A DNA stretch of 64,000 bases, from the NCBI GenBank assembly GCA_019188255.1, contig JAETXT010000016.1, forward strand, positions 558,001 to 622,000, written 5' to 3'. Shown piece by piece: positions 48,327 to 59,864 of the stretch (position 1 is its first letter; every line of letters begins with the position of its first letter). The DNA comes from Verticillium longisporum (Eukaryota; Ascomycota; Sordariomycetes; Glomerellales; Plectosphaerellaceae). A program made the translations under genes and the position numbers. The notes below the pieces were generated by a model. The model was not told the origin of the DNA, made no database searches, and saw only the letters and a program-made list of their open reading frames with translations.

Positions 48327-49666
48327 TTAAGCGTCGGGGTCGCTGTCGGCGTCATCATAAAGCTGAACAAAGTTTTTTGTCAAGGTCGTCATGTGGTCTC
48401 TTGCGAGGCACATGACAATGGCCACCGTGATGGCGTTCCAGACGCCTTGATTCTTCACGTTAAAACCGACTTCCACCTGATAGCTGACGTGTGCAACATC
48501 ATCCTCTTTTGCTGAATCTATCGACAGGATCATGACGGTGGCGTTGACAATGAACATGCCGTACAGAACGGGCGGCTGTTGCATGTATGGCGACTCGATG
48601 CTGGGCCTCTGCTTTTTTGATTCGTCCGTCAAGTGGACGATTTCCGTTCCCCCGTCTTCGCGCTTGATGACAAGGGGAGAAGTGCTGTCTCGCTGCGAGT
48701 TTGCGGTGCAATCGTCGTCCGGCTCGCTCTTCGCAAGTCCATCTGGTGTTCTGTCTCGCGGCACAGCAGCTTTTCCCGAGCGATTGATCAGCCAATATGC
48801 ACGATGTCGGGCGGCCAATGTCCTCAGCCGATTCTGCATGCGCTCTTCAATCTTGACACTGCCGACCGTCGTATCCACGATGTCTATGATGACATTGGGA
48901 ACTATGTCGAGGTTGTCGTAGCTTCCATCCTGGGCAGCCCACCTTGCATACTCTTCGAGCTCTTTGCGTATACAGATAGGTACCTTGTCACGCTGGCCGC
49001 TCTGCATCAGTGAACGGACGTTTGATGTCAATTCGATCAGCTGGATCAAAGCCTTGGTAGCTGCGACTGTATTAGCGACCAAAGCATCGGCTGACGGAAA
49101 GAAGATGCCAACCTACCTTTAAACTCGTTGCCAGACTGGGAACAGATGACGGGCGTCTCGTCATCGCTCTTTAAAAACAACACGCCGGGAATGGGGATGC
49201 CCCTGAAATCCATGTCCCATTTTCTCGGTAGCAAAGGGTTGTACTGCCTCATGTACAGTATCTCAAATAGTCGGAGTTCGTCATCAGCCCACGCAGCGCT
49301 TCCTGGGAAGAATTTCTTCTCATCCGCCATGGCATCGAAGTGATCCTGTTCTTCCCGTGGGTCCACCTCGTCAGCAAGGTCGCCGCTGAGACCTTGGTGC
49401 GAGTCGCTGCGCCTAGGCCGTTTCGTGTGTCCATGTTGCTCACTGTCCCCATGACGTGGTGGCGTGGCCGAGTTTGGTGTCGAAGAAACACCTTTGGAGG
49501 CATGGGAGGAGTCACGGGGCCGTATCGGTGCTTGGGCAGGCGACAAAGTCTTGCGCTTCTTTCCACGACTCAATAGAAGCGGCGTTGGCAAATCGGCCTC
49601 CGTTGGGTGATGGGTTTCGGCCGGCGTATGAGGTGTTGAACCTTGCAGATCCCGACTCGTTGTCAT
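48327..49666 (-). CDS. Conserved fungal protein of unknown function, 429 residues
   Basis: Start ATG 49666, one intron 49067-49116, exons of 550 and 740 nt (430 codons). The N-terminal 100 residues are basic, Pro/Ser-rich and contain bipartite-NLS-like RGKKRKTLSP and TKRPRRSD, suggesting nuclear localisation. The ordered core begins FFPGSAAWADDELRLFEILYMRQYNPLLPRKWD-like and includes FRGIPIPGVLFL, VAATKALIQLIELTSNVRSL, YARWAAQDG and VPNVIIDIVDT. A later Glu/Asp-rich linker leads to a C-terminal block (MFIVNATVMILSIDSA, YQVEVGFNVKNQGVWNAI) and an acidic tail. The core looks conserved among filamentous ascomycetes, but no enzyme or DNA-binding motif is recognisable. No function is assigned. Confidence 0.75.
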
Positions 49667-50677
49667 TGTTTCCTCCTCTTGGAAGTTCCCTGCTTCGATA
49701 ACAAAATAAAAAAAAGGCCAAGGTTGAGAGAAAGGCTCAGTCGTGAAGCGGTGTAGGAAAGTCTGTCAATTGGTCTCAGGCACGGAGCGGCTGCAAATTG
49801 GTCATAGGTTGGACCCAACGTAGGAAATACAGAAACATGGGCAGGAAGGAACGAATTCGCTGGCTTTTTGTAGAACTCATATTCATCATGTCAATTGATT
49901 TCCATTGTTTCTCGTCTTTGACACTTGACGATCTTTGAGCTGCCTCAAAGAAAAGCGGTCAGTGAGGGAACCTCGCTTGTTACCAACTCAATATGCCGGG
50001 GTCTGTCAATGGGACAGTACAGGAGTCGTCACAATGGAATCGAGTCCAGGGGTCCCAGGGTAAGGCCACTAGCACAGTTCAGGAACGCGTCGACGCCACA
50101 AACCTCGTTGTGCTTGAGGCTTGGATCGATCCCGATAGGGCCCCATCATCATGACGTGGGGCAGCAACAGCAAGAGGCTCTTCTGCCCCCCCCTGGGTCC
50201 ACCCCCCCTTCTCAAGAAAACCACCCCTAGAGTGCACCTGCCTGCCATTCTGCCCTTGCGCTAGTGTGGACAAGGGGGGCAATTTTTTAGTTGGACCTGC
50301 CAACATGGAGGCGAGTGACCTCGCGACAGCTAACGCGCGCTCATGTCAAAGCACCAACACCTATCTACCTTGACCCAAGGAGGCGCGCTCAACTTACCTT
50401 CGTCCCAGTCCCGTCGCAACGAGATACCTGAACTTAGTCCACTCTCCTCCAATCCTAAGGTACATTGACACTCGGCTGTTAGGTCATCAAATCACTAGGG
50501 CTCTTAAGTCAACGCGTCGCCTGGGCTCAGTCCCTATTGCATCATCAATCAATAGACTTTGAGAACTCATCCAACATCCAACCCCCGACACCAGCAACAA
50601 ATTCCAGCCACTCGACGGACGGCTCGAAACCTTCTCGACCTTCCCATGCTTCCAGTCCACTGAACTTTGCGCTTACA
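49667..50677. promoter_or_regulatory. Divergent promoter region, 1 kb
   Basis: Between the unknown protein (minus) and the SAP-domain gene (plus). It contains poly-A, poly-C and C-rich leader-like stretches but no gene. An in-frame open stretch precedes ATG 50678 (from 50537) but lacks conserved sequence, so it was treated as leader. Confidence 0.4.
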
Positions 50678-52647
50678 ATGGCCGATTGGAACAAGTCCAA
50701 GGTCGTTGACCTCCGAAATGAGCTCAAGCGCCGTGGTCTTCCGCACGCAGGCTTGAAGCAAGAGCTTGTGCAGCGCCTCGATGAAGACGATGAACAGACC
50801 GCCACATCTGGAGATGCGAAGCGAGATGAAGCCTCTGAGACGGGTGCTGTTTTGGTCGCGGATGATCAAGAACCGGCTGCGGCAGACGAAGATTCTACCA
50901 GTGCACCTGCCCTAGCAACCGACGTACTCGATGCTCCTGCTATTGCTACCCAAGATGGAGCGCTCGCAAATTCCGAACCTGCAGGACCCAAAAATATCAC
51001 AACCGAACCTATTGCTGCCGATGACAATGGCTCGAATGACATTGCTACGCCTGCCGCAGCTCCCCAAGAGTCGGAGGTAGTGCAAGACGCGCAAAAGCGC
51101 AAACGCCGTTCCACAAGCCCACCTCCTGAGCCGAAGCGTATTAAGGCTACTGCTGCCGAGATTCACGAAGAGGAAGTGATTCTTCCCGTGCCCCCAAAGG
51201 ATACCGAACAAATAAATGGACCAAACAGCGGCGTCGAGGAGAATACTTTGCCAGACTCGGGGCAGGTGGCCGAGAGGCTCGACGACCACGAGATGCATGG
51301 CATTCCAACGAACGATCAGTCTGCAAACATTCCTGGAACCACCGATGTCGAAAACGAGCAGCAGCCTGTTCGACAACCCTCATCAACTCCAGAAGCACAA
51401 GGTCGACTGGCCGCACCAGAACAGCAAGCCGACTTCCAGCCCAGCCACAACGCACCAACCGAAACAATGGACTTTGAACGCAACGTCGAGCCCGCTGCGC
51501 ACCCTGCGACCCGAGCTCTGTACATTAAGAATTTCATGAGGCCTCTCCGGGCTCCAGATGTCAAGCAGCACCTCCTTGACCTGGCTTCCTCTCAAGGCAA
51601 CTCCACAGAGGAGAGTGCTATCGAACTATTCTATCTCGATCAGATCAGGACTCATGCCTTTGCTGTATTTAGCGACACGTCAAAAGCCATGCGTGTGCGT
51701 TCCGAGCTTCACAACGTGATTTGGCCAGATGAAGCAATCGCAAACCCCTCTGGGTGGACTTTGTGCCGCCCGAGAAGGTGCAGGACTGGATCTTGGAAGA
51801 AGAACCGGAGACTGGTCGACGTGCTTCTGCGAGCTCAAGGTGGGAGATACGATACGATAGAGACCATGATGGGAACGTGGTCGCGGTGCTCGATTCCGGC
51901 ACTGCGCCAACTCCCGCCCTGGCCAACAGCGCACCACCAAACAAACCCTCGCGACCCATGCCACCCCTCGGCCCCTCTGGGACTTCATTCCCCCCCTCTG
52001 GTCCCGGCGGCGGCAACAGCGTCAACGCCATCCCAATTGGTCCTCGTGCTGGTCGCGGCGGGCGCGAACCTCCTCTCGGCCCCCGAGGCCCCTCAGACAC
52101 GCGTGGCCCTGGCGGCCGAACGGCTGGCTTCGCCAGCGGTCCCCTGCGTACAACGTCCACAAACCCTCCGCTCACGTTCCAAACCGTCTCCGAGGACCTT
52201 GCACGCAAGCGCGTTGACTCGATGCGTTCCCACTACACCCGCGACATCCATCGCGACATGGGTGCTGAGGACGAAATCAACCGCTACACTTTTGAATCTG
52301 GCGATATCTTTGTAGACCGCGGTAAAGAGGTCTTCATCGGCATCCGCCCCCCGCACAGAGAAGCCGAGCGGCAACGGCAGCTTACCGAAGGCGGATCTTA
52401 CCGCCGCCCTGGACCGGGTCCGCGAGGCCCACGGCGCGGGGGGCCACGCGGGCCCGGTGGTCCTGGAGGCAGGCCTCTCAGCGATCGTTATCTTCCTGGC
52501 ATCAACGAGAGCGGCCCGTTCAGGCAGGGTGACCGCGGGAACTTCTCGCACCGAGACGATCGTTTCGGGGACTCCAGAAGGTCGGGCGGCCGAAGAGATG
52601 AGCGCTGGGGCAGCGGCGGCGGCTACAGGGGAAGACCTCGCTACTAG
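50678..52647 (+). CDS. Acinus-like SAP/RRM RNA-processing protein (one-base frameshift)
   Basis: Nuclear RNA-binding protein of the Acinus type, a scaffold of the ASAP complex in splicing and exon-junction biology. ATG 50678 starts a SAP DNA/RNA-binding helix pair at residues 2-36 (WNKSKVVDLRNELKRRGLP...LVQRLDEDD). A long acidic disordered region with RKRRSTSPPPEPKRIK follows. From about residue 281 an RRM-like fold begins ALYIKNFMRPLRAPDVKQHL and continues HAFAVFSDTSKAMRVRSELH. The conserved reading then jumps frame: NVIWPDEA is followed by NRKPLWVDFVPPEKVQDWI one base earlier, between 51734 and 51736. The C-terminus is Pro/Gly/Arg-rich with RGG-like boxes, ending RGRPRY. With one base restored the gene is 656 codons; as written it reads through into low-complexity nonsense. 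Confidence 0.85.
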
Positions 52648-53454
52648 ACGGGGCGCAGAACAAGAATCGACATAGCCGCCCTCGATGCGCCAGCCTCCGT
52701 CGTTTTTTTTTGGTGCTGGAAGATGACCATGGAGACGCGCTCGAGGCCCGGTACGAATAATGGACGATCTGAGGCCAGCAAAGGGCAGTCAGTCGGACGG
52801 CCGGAGGGATGCCATGGAGGGTTGCCTGGGGCCGAGGCAACTGTCATTTGCGTCAAGGTACACACCCAGTGGTGGTGATGAGCATGGACGGGTTTGGGTG
52901 ACTAGTACATGATGTATGATTACTGTATGGCCTCCGGACAGAAAATAGTGTCGCAACAGTCACAGAGATGAAACGGTCAAGTTGCACATTGCCTGGCTGT
53001 CCGTGAGATGCGCACAAAATAAGAGCCCGTGACATAAAGCCTTCGTCAAAAGAAGTCTACGACGACTGCACCCATAAGCGTGGATGACCGAGTAGGAAGA
53101 ATTCTACATGCGAACGTTCTCCAATCAAATTGGCCATCATTGTATTCAAGTTATGTAGTATGCCCAGCTACTGGTCACCTTTATATAGAAGGAACAGGTA
53201 AGTCGCTCTCTGCGTAGGATTATCAGTGTCGAACATGTCTCAATGTCTCATTTATATGCAACTCGACACACGTGTCACATGGGAACGTATTGACAGGCAC
53301 TTTGAAGTTTTCAGATTTGATCATTGATATAAAAACAACTCCGCTTATCCCAACACGGCAACTCCCAGCAAGACGTTTTCCAATCTCACGTCCGAGAGGG
53401 CCATTCCGATTCCGACGTCAAAAAGGAAAGAAGGGGCACACAGGCTTGCGCCAT
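52648..53454. other. Convergent 3' intergenic region
   Basis: 0.8 kb between the SAP-protein gene and the carbamoyl-phosphate synthase gene. Presumed 3' UTRs; nothing else was recognised. Confidence 0.4.
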
Positions 53455-54863
53455 TTAGGCGGCGCTGGCCAGCGAGACGGGCTCGACGCCGACGCGCTCA
53501 CGGCTGAGAATGTCGAGCATGAGCTGGGTCGGACGGTTGTCACGGTAGACCTTCTGGTTGTCCTTGAAGAGCTGCACGCTCTGGAGGTACTTGTCGAAGA
53601 GGTAGGAGCTGTCCATGGGGCCGCCCTTGGCCTCAGGGTGGAACTGGGTGGAGAAGATAGGGCGGGTCTTGTGCATCATGCCCTCGTTGCTGCCGTCGTT
53701 GAGGTTGACAAAGTACTCCTTGAAGTCGCTGGGCAGGGTGCTCGAGTCGACGGCGTAGCCGTGGTTCTGGCTGGTGATGTGGCACTGACCGGTGGTCAAG
53801 TCGAGGGCGGGAATGTTGTGGGCGCGGTTGCCGTATTTCAGCTTGATGGTGCGGGCGCCGGTGGCCAGAGCCAGAAGCTGGTGGCCAAGGCAGATGCCCA
53901 TGATGGGGACGGACGAGGTCTCCATGAGGCGGCCAAGGTTGTAGATGGTCTCCTGGCAATGGGTGGGGTCACCGGGGCCGTTGGAGATGAAGACCCCGTC
54001 AAAGTGAGAGGCAACCTTATGGATGGGGTAGTTGTAGGGGAAGACAGTGACAGAGGCACCACGGCTGACAAGGCTGCGCATGATGTTTTCCTTGACACCG
54101 CAGTCGATGAGGGCGACGTGGAGGTTGGCACCGGGCGACTCGACAACGAAGGGCGCCTTGGTGCTCACGCGCTTGACGAGGTTGATCTGGCCGGGGTCGA
54201 TGAAGCTCTCATCCTCGTCGGCGTCGTACTCGTCACCGATGGAGATCCTAGCAAGGGACGAACCCTGCTCTCGGAGGTGGGTGACAATTTCACGGGTGTC
54301 GACGCCAGAGATGGCAGGCACACCCTCGCGAGCGCACCACTCGCCGAGGCTCTCGACGGCGGTCCAGTGGCTGTACTTCTCGGCGACATCAGCGACGACG
54401 ACGCCGGCACACTGAATGTGAGGCGATTCGAAGTACTTCAGGAGCTTCCACTGGTCGAGCTCGTTGGAGGGAACACCATAGTTGCCAATGAGGGGCTGGG
54501 TGAAGACGAGAATCTGACCACGGTAGGAGGGGTCGGTCATGGACTCGGGGTAGCCAACAAGAGAGGTGGTGAAGACGGCTTCGCCGGAGATGTTGGAGTT
54601 GGCACCAAAGGCACGGCCGGAAAAGACGGGACCGTTCTGGGATGAATTAGCGAGGGTTCAGTATCTCGAGAGCCACGACGACGACAACATACACGAATGG
54701 TAAAGGTGGCGTCGAGGTTCTTAGCGGGAGCGGTGCCACGGGGCTGGTTGTTGGGCATGGCCCTGCCGGAAGCGAACCGGAGCTGGGTTCCGACACGGGC
54801 GCTCAAACCGGCAACGCCACGGGCGGCGGGTTTGGCGAGGTTGATGGTCAATTGGGGAAACAT
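53455..54863 (-). CDS. cpa1: Carbamoyl-phosphate synthase, arginine-specific, small (glutaminase) subunit
   Basis: Glutamine amidotransferase subunit that supplies ammonia to the large subunit for carbamoyl phosphate in arginine synthesis, in the mitochondrion of filamentous fungi (Neurospora arg-2, yeast CPA1). 450 residues; intron 54637-54692. A mitochondrial-type presequence ([19 protein letters not shown], Arg-rich, no acids) precedes the small-subunit fold [21 protein letters not shown]...[17 protein letters not shown]. The class-I glutaminase half contains [20 protein letters not shown], the nucleophile loop [11 protein letters not shown] (Cys), SQNHGYAVD and the catalytic FHPEA. ATG 54863 was chosen because of the presequence and the 60-nt gap from an upstream attenuator uORF, which should make its translation fall when arginine is high. 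Confidence 0.96.
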
Positions 54864-54923
54864 GATGTTTGGTTCGAAGGAGTGTCGAAGTGAGGGATGA
54901 AGCTGGTTGATCAAGAACACTTT

Positions 54924-55279
54924 CTAGGGGCTGGCAGCCTTCCACAAGTGGTCTGTGTTGCCATGGGTTAGCTCGGACATGACACGATAGTGGCTCCCCT
55001 TGGGGGCGGTGAGTCAATTGAGGGTGCGGTGAGGCGTACCAGAGAGATAGTCCTATTGATAAGAATTAGCCAGCTGAAAAGCATATGAATTGACCAAATG
55101 CAGGAAGATGAGAGGCGGACGCAGCGAGGGAAACTGAGGATTCGGGCTCAATTGATGCTTGGTGGAAGAGGGCACCGACAGCGGGGTAGGCGGGAAGGCA
55201 TGGAACATGCCATGACCTCACATGAACAACAGCAGCGGGAACATACCTGCGAGGTGAAGATGGACGGGCGCCCGTGCAT
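54924..55279 (-). CDS. Arginine attenuator peptide uORF of the carbamoyl-phosphate synthase mRNA
   Basis: A 24-codon upstream ORF in three exons: 55247-55279, 55040-55052 and 54924-54952 (33+13+29 nt, including TAG). Introns 55053-55246 and 54953-55039 have GTATGT/TAG and GTACGC/CAG ends. It begins MHGRPSIFTSQ and ends HLWKAASP, with Asp at position 12 and the DYLSD core. This matches the arginine attenuator peptide of Neurospora arg-2 and yeast CPA1 in length and key residues. In that family the nascent peptide stalls ribosomes at the uORF stop when arginine is high, blocking scanning to the main start. The stop lies 60 nt before ATG 54863. It was recognisable only after splicing. Confidence 0.92.
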
Positions 55280-56191
55280 AAGGGCAACTGGACCGGAATT
55301 CGATCAAAGCTGGGCTGTGGAAAAGGTAGACGGCGGGAGTGGCGGTGTCGGGGAGACGAGAATTGAGCGTTTGAGGTTTCTGATATGTGTCGGTCGGAGG
55401 ACGATGCAGGATGGATGCGGGAGAAGGAGAGCGAGGGTGGGAAGAGTCACAGGCAGGCACAGCCAGCGAGGGCCTGCTTAAGAAAAAAAGCTTATCATTG
55501 GACCCTCCAGGCCAGATACCGTTGAGTCGGGCTCTGACACACGCGGGGCCCTTTCTGATTGGCTGCTCGTCACTGTATGACCGCCGATATCGCGGCAACG
55601 CAGCCAATGCACCCAATTCAGCGAATCCGGCTTTGCCGCTATCTCTTGCTCGCCTATCAAATGCTTGGCGGCCAGTAACAGGAACCTGCTCTCTCCTGCC
55701 AGACCTCTTTTGGTGGTGATCCATCCTGCATCAGGCACCAGGTACGGTGCGGAATCGTCAGAAAGACTTGGAACTCGTCTGTTGGACCCTGAAGTGGCGT
55801 GGAGGGAGCATGCTCAGCCCCGCCAGCAACTGATGGCCGCGGAGTCATCATGTCGCCTTCGTTGCCCATGCTACTTCTAGGGGCCTTTCTGCACAGGAAG
55901 TTTACTTGAGCACACTGAGTGAAGGTCCGCTATTAAGGGTGTTGCTGTTGGCCCTTGACGCTGTTACGGGCAGCCAGCCTTCTTGAAAGTTTAGGAAGCA
56001 CAATCATCGGCGCCAATTCGCAGTCATAACTCTTTCATACCCCATTGGACCTGCTCCCCAGCTCACCAACATAGGTAGTGAACACATGCACCAGAATCAA
56101 CACGCGTCCCTGCCTTGCACAAATCCTAGTTCAACTAGCTCCCCATTTACACCCGTCATAAGCCAAAGGTACTGGTACACGCCATTGTATT
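55280..56191. other. Promoter/intergenic region
   Basis: 0.9 kb containing the promoter and leader of the carbamoyl-phosphate synthase gene and the 3' flank of ETF-beta. No gene was seen. Confidence 0.4.
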
Positions 56192-57142
56192 TTAAATAGC
56201 ACCGAGCTCCTTGAGCTTCGCGACGAGCCCGTCCACATCCTCCACCTTGCCGCCACCCTGCCTCGGCGCGGGCTCTGCAAAAGGAAAAAAAATAGTATCA
56301 GCATTCGTCATTCATGACAAGAATATCATTGATGTATCAATGACATCGAAGGGGGGGGGGGAGGGCAGACGCACCAGTGACTTTGAGAACCTTCAGCCTC
56401 GCCTCGGTCGTCAGGCCATAGTCGGCCAGCTTCTTCTTCTCCAACGGCTTCTTCTTCGCCTTCATAATGTTCGGCAGGCTGGCGTACCGCGGCTCGTTCA
56501 GCCGCAGGTCCGTCGTGATGACCATGGGCAGCTTGCCCTTGAGCGTCTCGACGCCACCGTCGACTTCGCGCGTGACGCTGACCGTGTCGCCCTCGCCAAA
56601 CTCGACCTTGCTCGCCTGCGTCGCCTGCGACCAGCCGAGGAGGCCCGCCAGCATTTGACCCGTCTGCCCGGCGTCGTAGTCAATGCTCTGCTTGCCCAGG
56701 ATGACGAGGTTCGATTTGTGCTCCTCCGCCGCCTTGCGCAGCAGCTTGGCCACCGACAGCGGCTCCAGGTCCTCGCCCTCCTTCGTCTCGACGTGGATGC
56801 CGCGGTCCGCGCCCATGGCCATGGCCGAGCGGTGCACGCCGTCCGCCTTCGGGTGGCCCGCCGAAATGACTGGAATGTCCTCGACGCCTCCGAGTGCGCG
56901 CTTCTTATCGCGGATGCGGACCGACTCCTCGACCGACAGCTCGTCGAAGGGGTTCATCGAGTGCTTGACGCCAGCCGTCTCGACGGCCGTCTGGGCCTTG
57001 TTGACGCGCGGCTTGACCTGAGGATTTCGGTCTCCCATCAGCAAACGTCCCCCCCCCCGGAATAGAGTGAGTGCACGTGAAATGAACTTACCGCATAGTC
57101 AATGACCCGCTTTACGGGGACGAGGATCCTCAATGCAGACAT
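56192..57142 (-). CDS. Electron-transfer flavoprotein beta subunit
   Basis: Mitochondrial-matrix partner of ETF-alpha. It accepts electrons from acyl-CoA and other flavin dehydrogenases and passes them to ETF-ubiquinone oxidoreductase. 258 residues; introns 57018-57091 and 56275-56374. The N-terminus MSALRILVPVKRVIDYA-VKPRVN is typical. Nucleotide-binding stretches read GHPKADGVHRSAMAMGADRG and LVILGKQSIDYDAGQTGQML. The dehydrogenase-recognition loop RYASLPNIMKAKKK is intact. The length equals the family norm. Both introns carry a G- or C-homopolymer of 10-11 nt (56351-56361, 57049-57058), likely indel-prone in sequencing. The 51+643+83 nt exons are in frame. Confidence 0.95.
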
Positions 57143-57533
57143 TTCTGTTTTCTTCGTTTCTTCTTTACTCTGCTGTGTGATGCTTCACTTCTCCAGGTCC
57201 GAGGGTGCGCGAGGTAGAGAAGTCGGAGGTGGACTTCGGGCCTGTCGAACAATCGGCGTCATTGGCAAAAGACCCGTGGAGTCCAGGTGCGAGACCGGCT
57301 AGTACCGGCCTCCCAACCTCGGGATCTCGGAGCACGTGACCCGCACGTTGGCCCCTCAGTTCAAGCCATATAGCCGGCAGGGTGCACGAACTGGCTGTAT
57401 GGCACGTAAAAGGTCATGTCTCCAAGACTAGGTAGCAAGACGTGCTAGAGTAATTGCATCACTTTCATGTTGAACCACATTCTTCGTGTATAGTTGTGTA
57501 TTGCTAAACGCTCAGTTGCCAGGCTCCCACCGC
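57143..57533. other. Intergenic region
   Basis: 0.39 kb between the ETF-beta start and the ArfGAP stop, holding the ETF-beta promoter. No further feature. Confidence 0.4.
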
Positions 57534-58816
57534 TCACCAGTCGTCCCACTCATCCTTCTTCTTCGCTGGCGGCGCTGCACCGCCAGAGCCTCCGCCCTTC
57601 ATGGCCGAAGTGCCAATGGCGCCAGTGCCCGTAGATCGTTGCTGCTTGTGCTGGTTGTTTTGGTCCGCCAGGCTTGAGAAGTCGTCCCAGAAGTCCCTCT
57701 TGCTGTCGTCCATCGGCGCCTGTTTGTAACCGCCGTTGCCCTCGCGGCCGCCCTCAACGAACTTGTTGAAGCCTTCGTTGGCGTTGCGGGCGCCTTGCTG
57801 CGCCGCACGTCCAACCTGGCCGGCTGCTAGCTGAGCTTGTCTTGCAAAGTCGGACTCGGCGAGCTAAGGGAAAATACACGAGTCAGCTTGTCCGTCGCAA
57901 AAGAGCTCGCGATGGGGTGGAGGGTTTCTTACCTGCTTTGCTGTCGGCTGAATGTAGCCATCGTTGACCGTCTTGGCCGTCTTGGTGACAGTCGAAGTGA
58001 ACCAGCCGAAGCCCTTGGACAGGGCGGCTATGGGATCCTTCTGCAGCTCATCAATGGTCGGCGCAGCGCTGTCGTCGCGCGCCGACGGCGTAGGCGTGCT
58101 ACCAAAGCCGGCGTACTTTCCGCCCTGGCTGGGAGGTAGCGCCTCCGACCTCGACGCATTCTCGGCGCCCAGATTGGAGAAGTACTTGTCGTCCACCCTG
58201 ACCTTGCCGCCTGGACTTGGGGCGCAGTTGCTTGCGCTGCCGCTGAACTGCCTGCCTTTACGACTCGGGTACCTCGCCAGCCCCCGCGCTGGAGTAGGGA
58301 TCTTCTCTCCGGGGACGTACTCCTTGCCCTCTGCCTTGGCCGACAGCCTCTCCTTCCACTCCTCGCCGACCTCGCCGCTGTATCGTTCCGCAATGGTGGC
58401 ATCGTCCCAGGTGACGCCCCGCATCTTCGTGTCCTCGTGCTGCTCGAAGAAGGTCTTCCAGTTCTCGTTGCCGCCAAGGCGCATCCTCTCAATCTCAATC
58501 TGCTTAAAGGCGTCCATGGAAATACTGCGCACGAACGAAATGTGCACACCCAACCCTCGGTGGACGCCTGCGCACGAGAGGCAGATGAAGACGCCGAATT
58601 TGGGGGACGCCCATTGCGGTGAAGGCGCGTTGCAGTCGCAGCAGAGGTTGTTCTTGGATTCTTTCTGAATAGCGGCTAACTGAAGAGACACCAGAGCGGT
58701 CAGCCGACTGCATCGACTTTTGAAGCTAGGAATGACGTCGCGGGGCCGCGACAGAGCAACTGACGTACCTTGGCCCTAGTTTCGGGATCGACCTCCCACA
58801 TGGCTTTGGAAGCCAT
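57534..58816 (-). CDS. ArfGAP (Gcs1/ArfGAP1 type)
   Basis: GTPase-activating protein for Arf1 that drives COPI coat disassembly at the Golgi and in retrograde traffic. 374 residues; introns 58680-58768 and 57864-57932. The N-terminal ArfGAP zinc finger is C-x2-C-x16-C-x2-C (CCDCNAPSPQWASPK...ICLSCAG), followed by the catalytic-arginine box VHRGLGVHISFVRSISMD and the ERMRLGGNENWKTFFEQH helix. The central region SRKGRQFSGSASN is disordered. A C-terminal amphipathic or lipid-sensing region includes ALSKGFGWFTSTVTKTAKTVNDGY, resembling the membrane-curvature motifs of this family. The acidic end KKKDEWDDW is like the WxxF-type coatomer-binding tails. The frame is intact. Confidence 0.93.
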
Positions 58817-59864
58817 GGCGAGTCTTTCTGTTGGTCAAATATGGGAAGCGACTATGGTAATGTGCACCTGGAAACGCGGACGACCATGGGCAGACATGCG
58901 ACAGACAGCTGGTCCGACGTCGAGGAGCGTGTTTGTGATAAGGGGTGTGTAGAAGGGGTGCGACAATTGGGGGGGTGACACGCCAGATCACCCACCTATT
59001 GGCTCTGGCGACCAGAGCCTGGGCCTTCGCGCAGTCAGGTAGACCAGCACCAACCAAGGTTGGTACCTGGGCTTGCTAGGCAGGTAGACACCCCACCAAA
59101 GTCTTTCGGAATGTCACCTCGCCTTGCAACGAAATTACGAATACTCTGCCTTGTTGCTGAGCCACTTGGGAATACGTCCACAGTGGCACATGCTGGACAC
59201 AGGCTGCGCTTCTTCCACAAGGTCTTGTTCTGCGTGCCCAAATACCAGTTCTGCGTTGACTCGTGTCCTCCCATCAAGCCCTCAGGATAAGCTTTGTGGG
59301 CGCTGCAAGGTGACCACTATAGTCATTAGGACACCATAGTTTACCTAGCTACGTTTTGGCACTTGTTCCAGTAGCAGGCTCGCAACATACACAATCATGG
59401 TTGATCAACGTAGCACATACAACAACAGAGATCATTGATCATTGTCCGGTGAATTGATTTGCGCCAAGCTTTTCCTCGTCCTGCCAACCCGCCCGCCAGA
59501 AGCAAGAGCTAATGTACAAACCCCCGCCGAGAGCGGAGGGAGACGGGAAAGGAGGTGACAAAAATACAAGGGGTGTAATGCGGGAGGTCGTGATAAGTAT
59601 TACGGTGAAAGAGAAACAGATAGCAACGCTGCGAAGCTTCCTTTTTCCATGTCCTATTTTTATGTAGGGCCAGAGGCAAGCCACGAAAGATATCTGTCCT
59701 AGGAGATAAAATAGCCGCCTCCTGTGCGTGCCCGTGTTCCAGTAAGGCCCACTTTCAAAAAGAGAAATCGTCAAACCGATATCATATCATAAAGAGTTCG
59801 TCAGAACCGAAATTCCGAAGGCTCTCCGGTTTTCTCGGGCCAGGCGGTGTCGGTCAAGTTCTGC
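58817..59864. other. Intergenic region, 1 kb
   Basis: Contains the ArfGAP promoter and the 3' flank of the RRM gene. Short frames at 59060-59339 and 59439-59774 have no recognisable features. Confidence 0.4.

Noticed and set aside
53272..54645. 457-codon plus-strand open frame
   Set aside because: It is the antisense of the carbamoyl-phosphate synthase gene, caused by high GC3 codon use; no domains.
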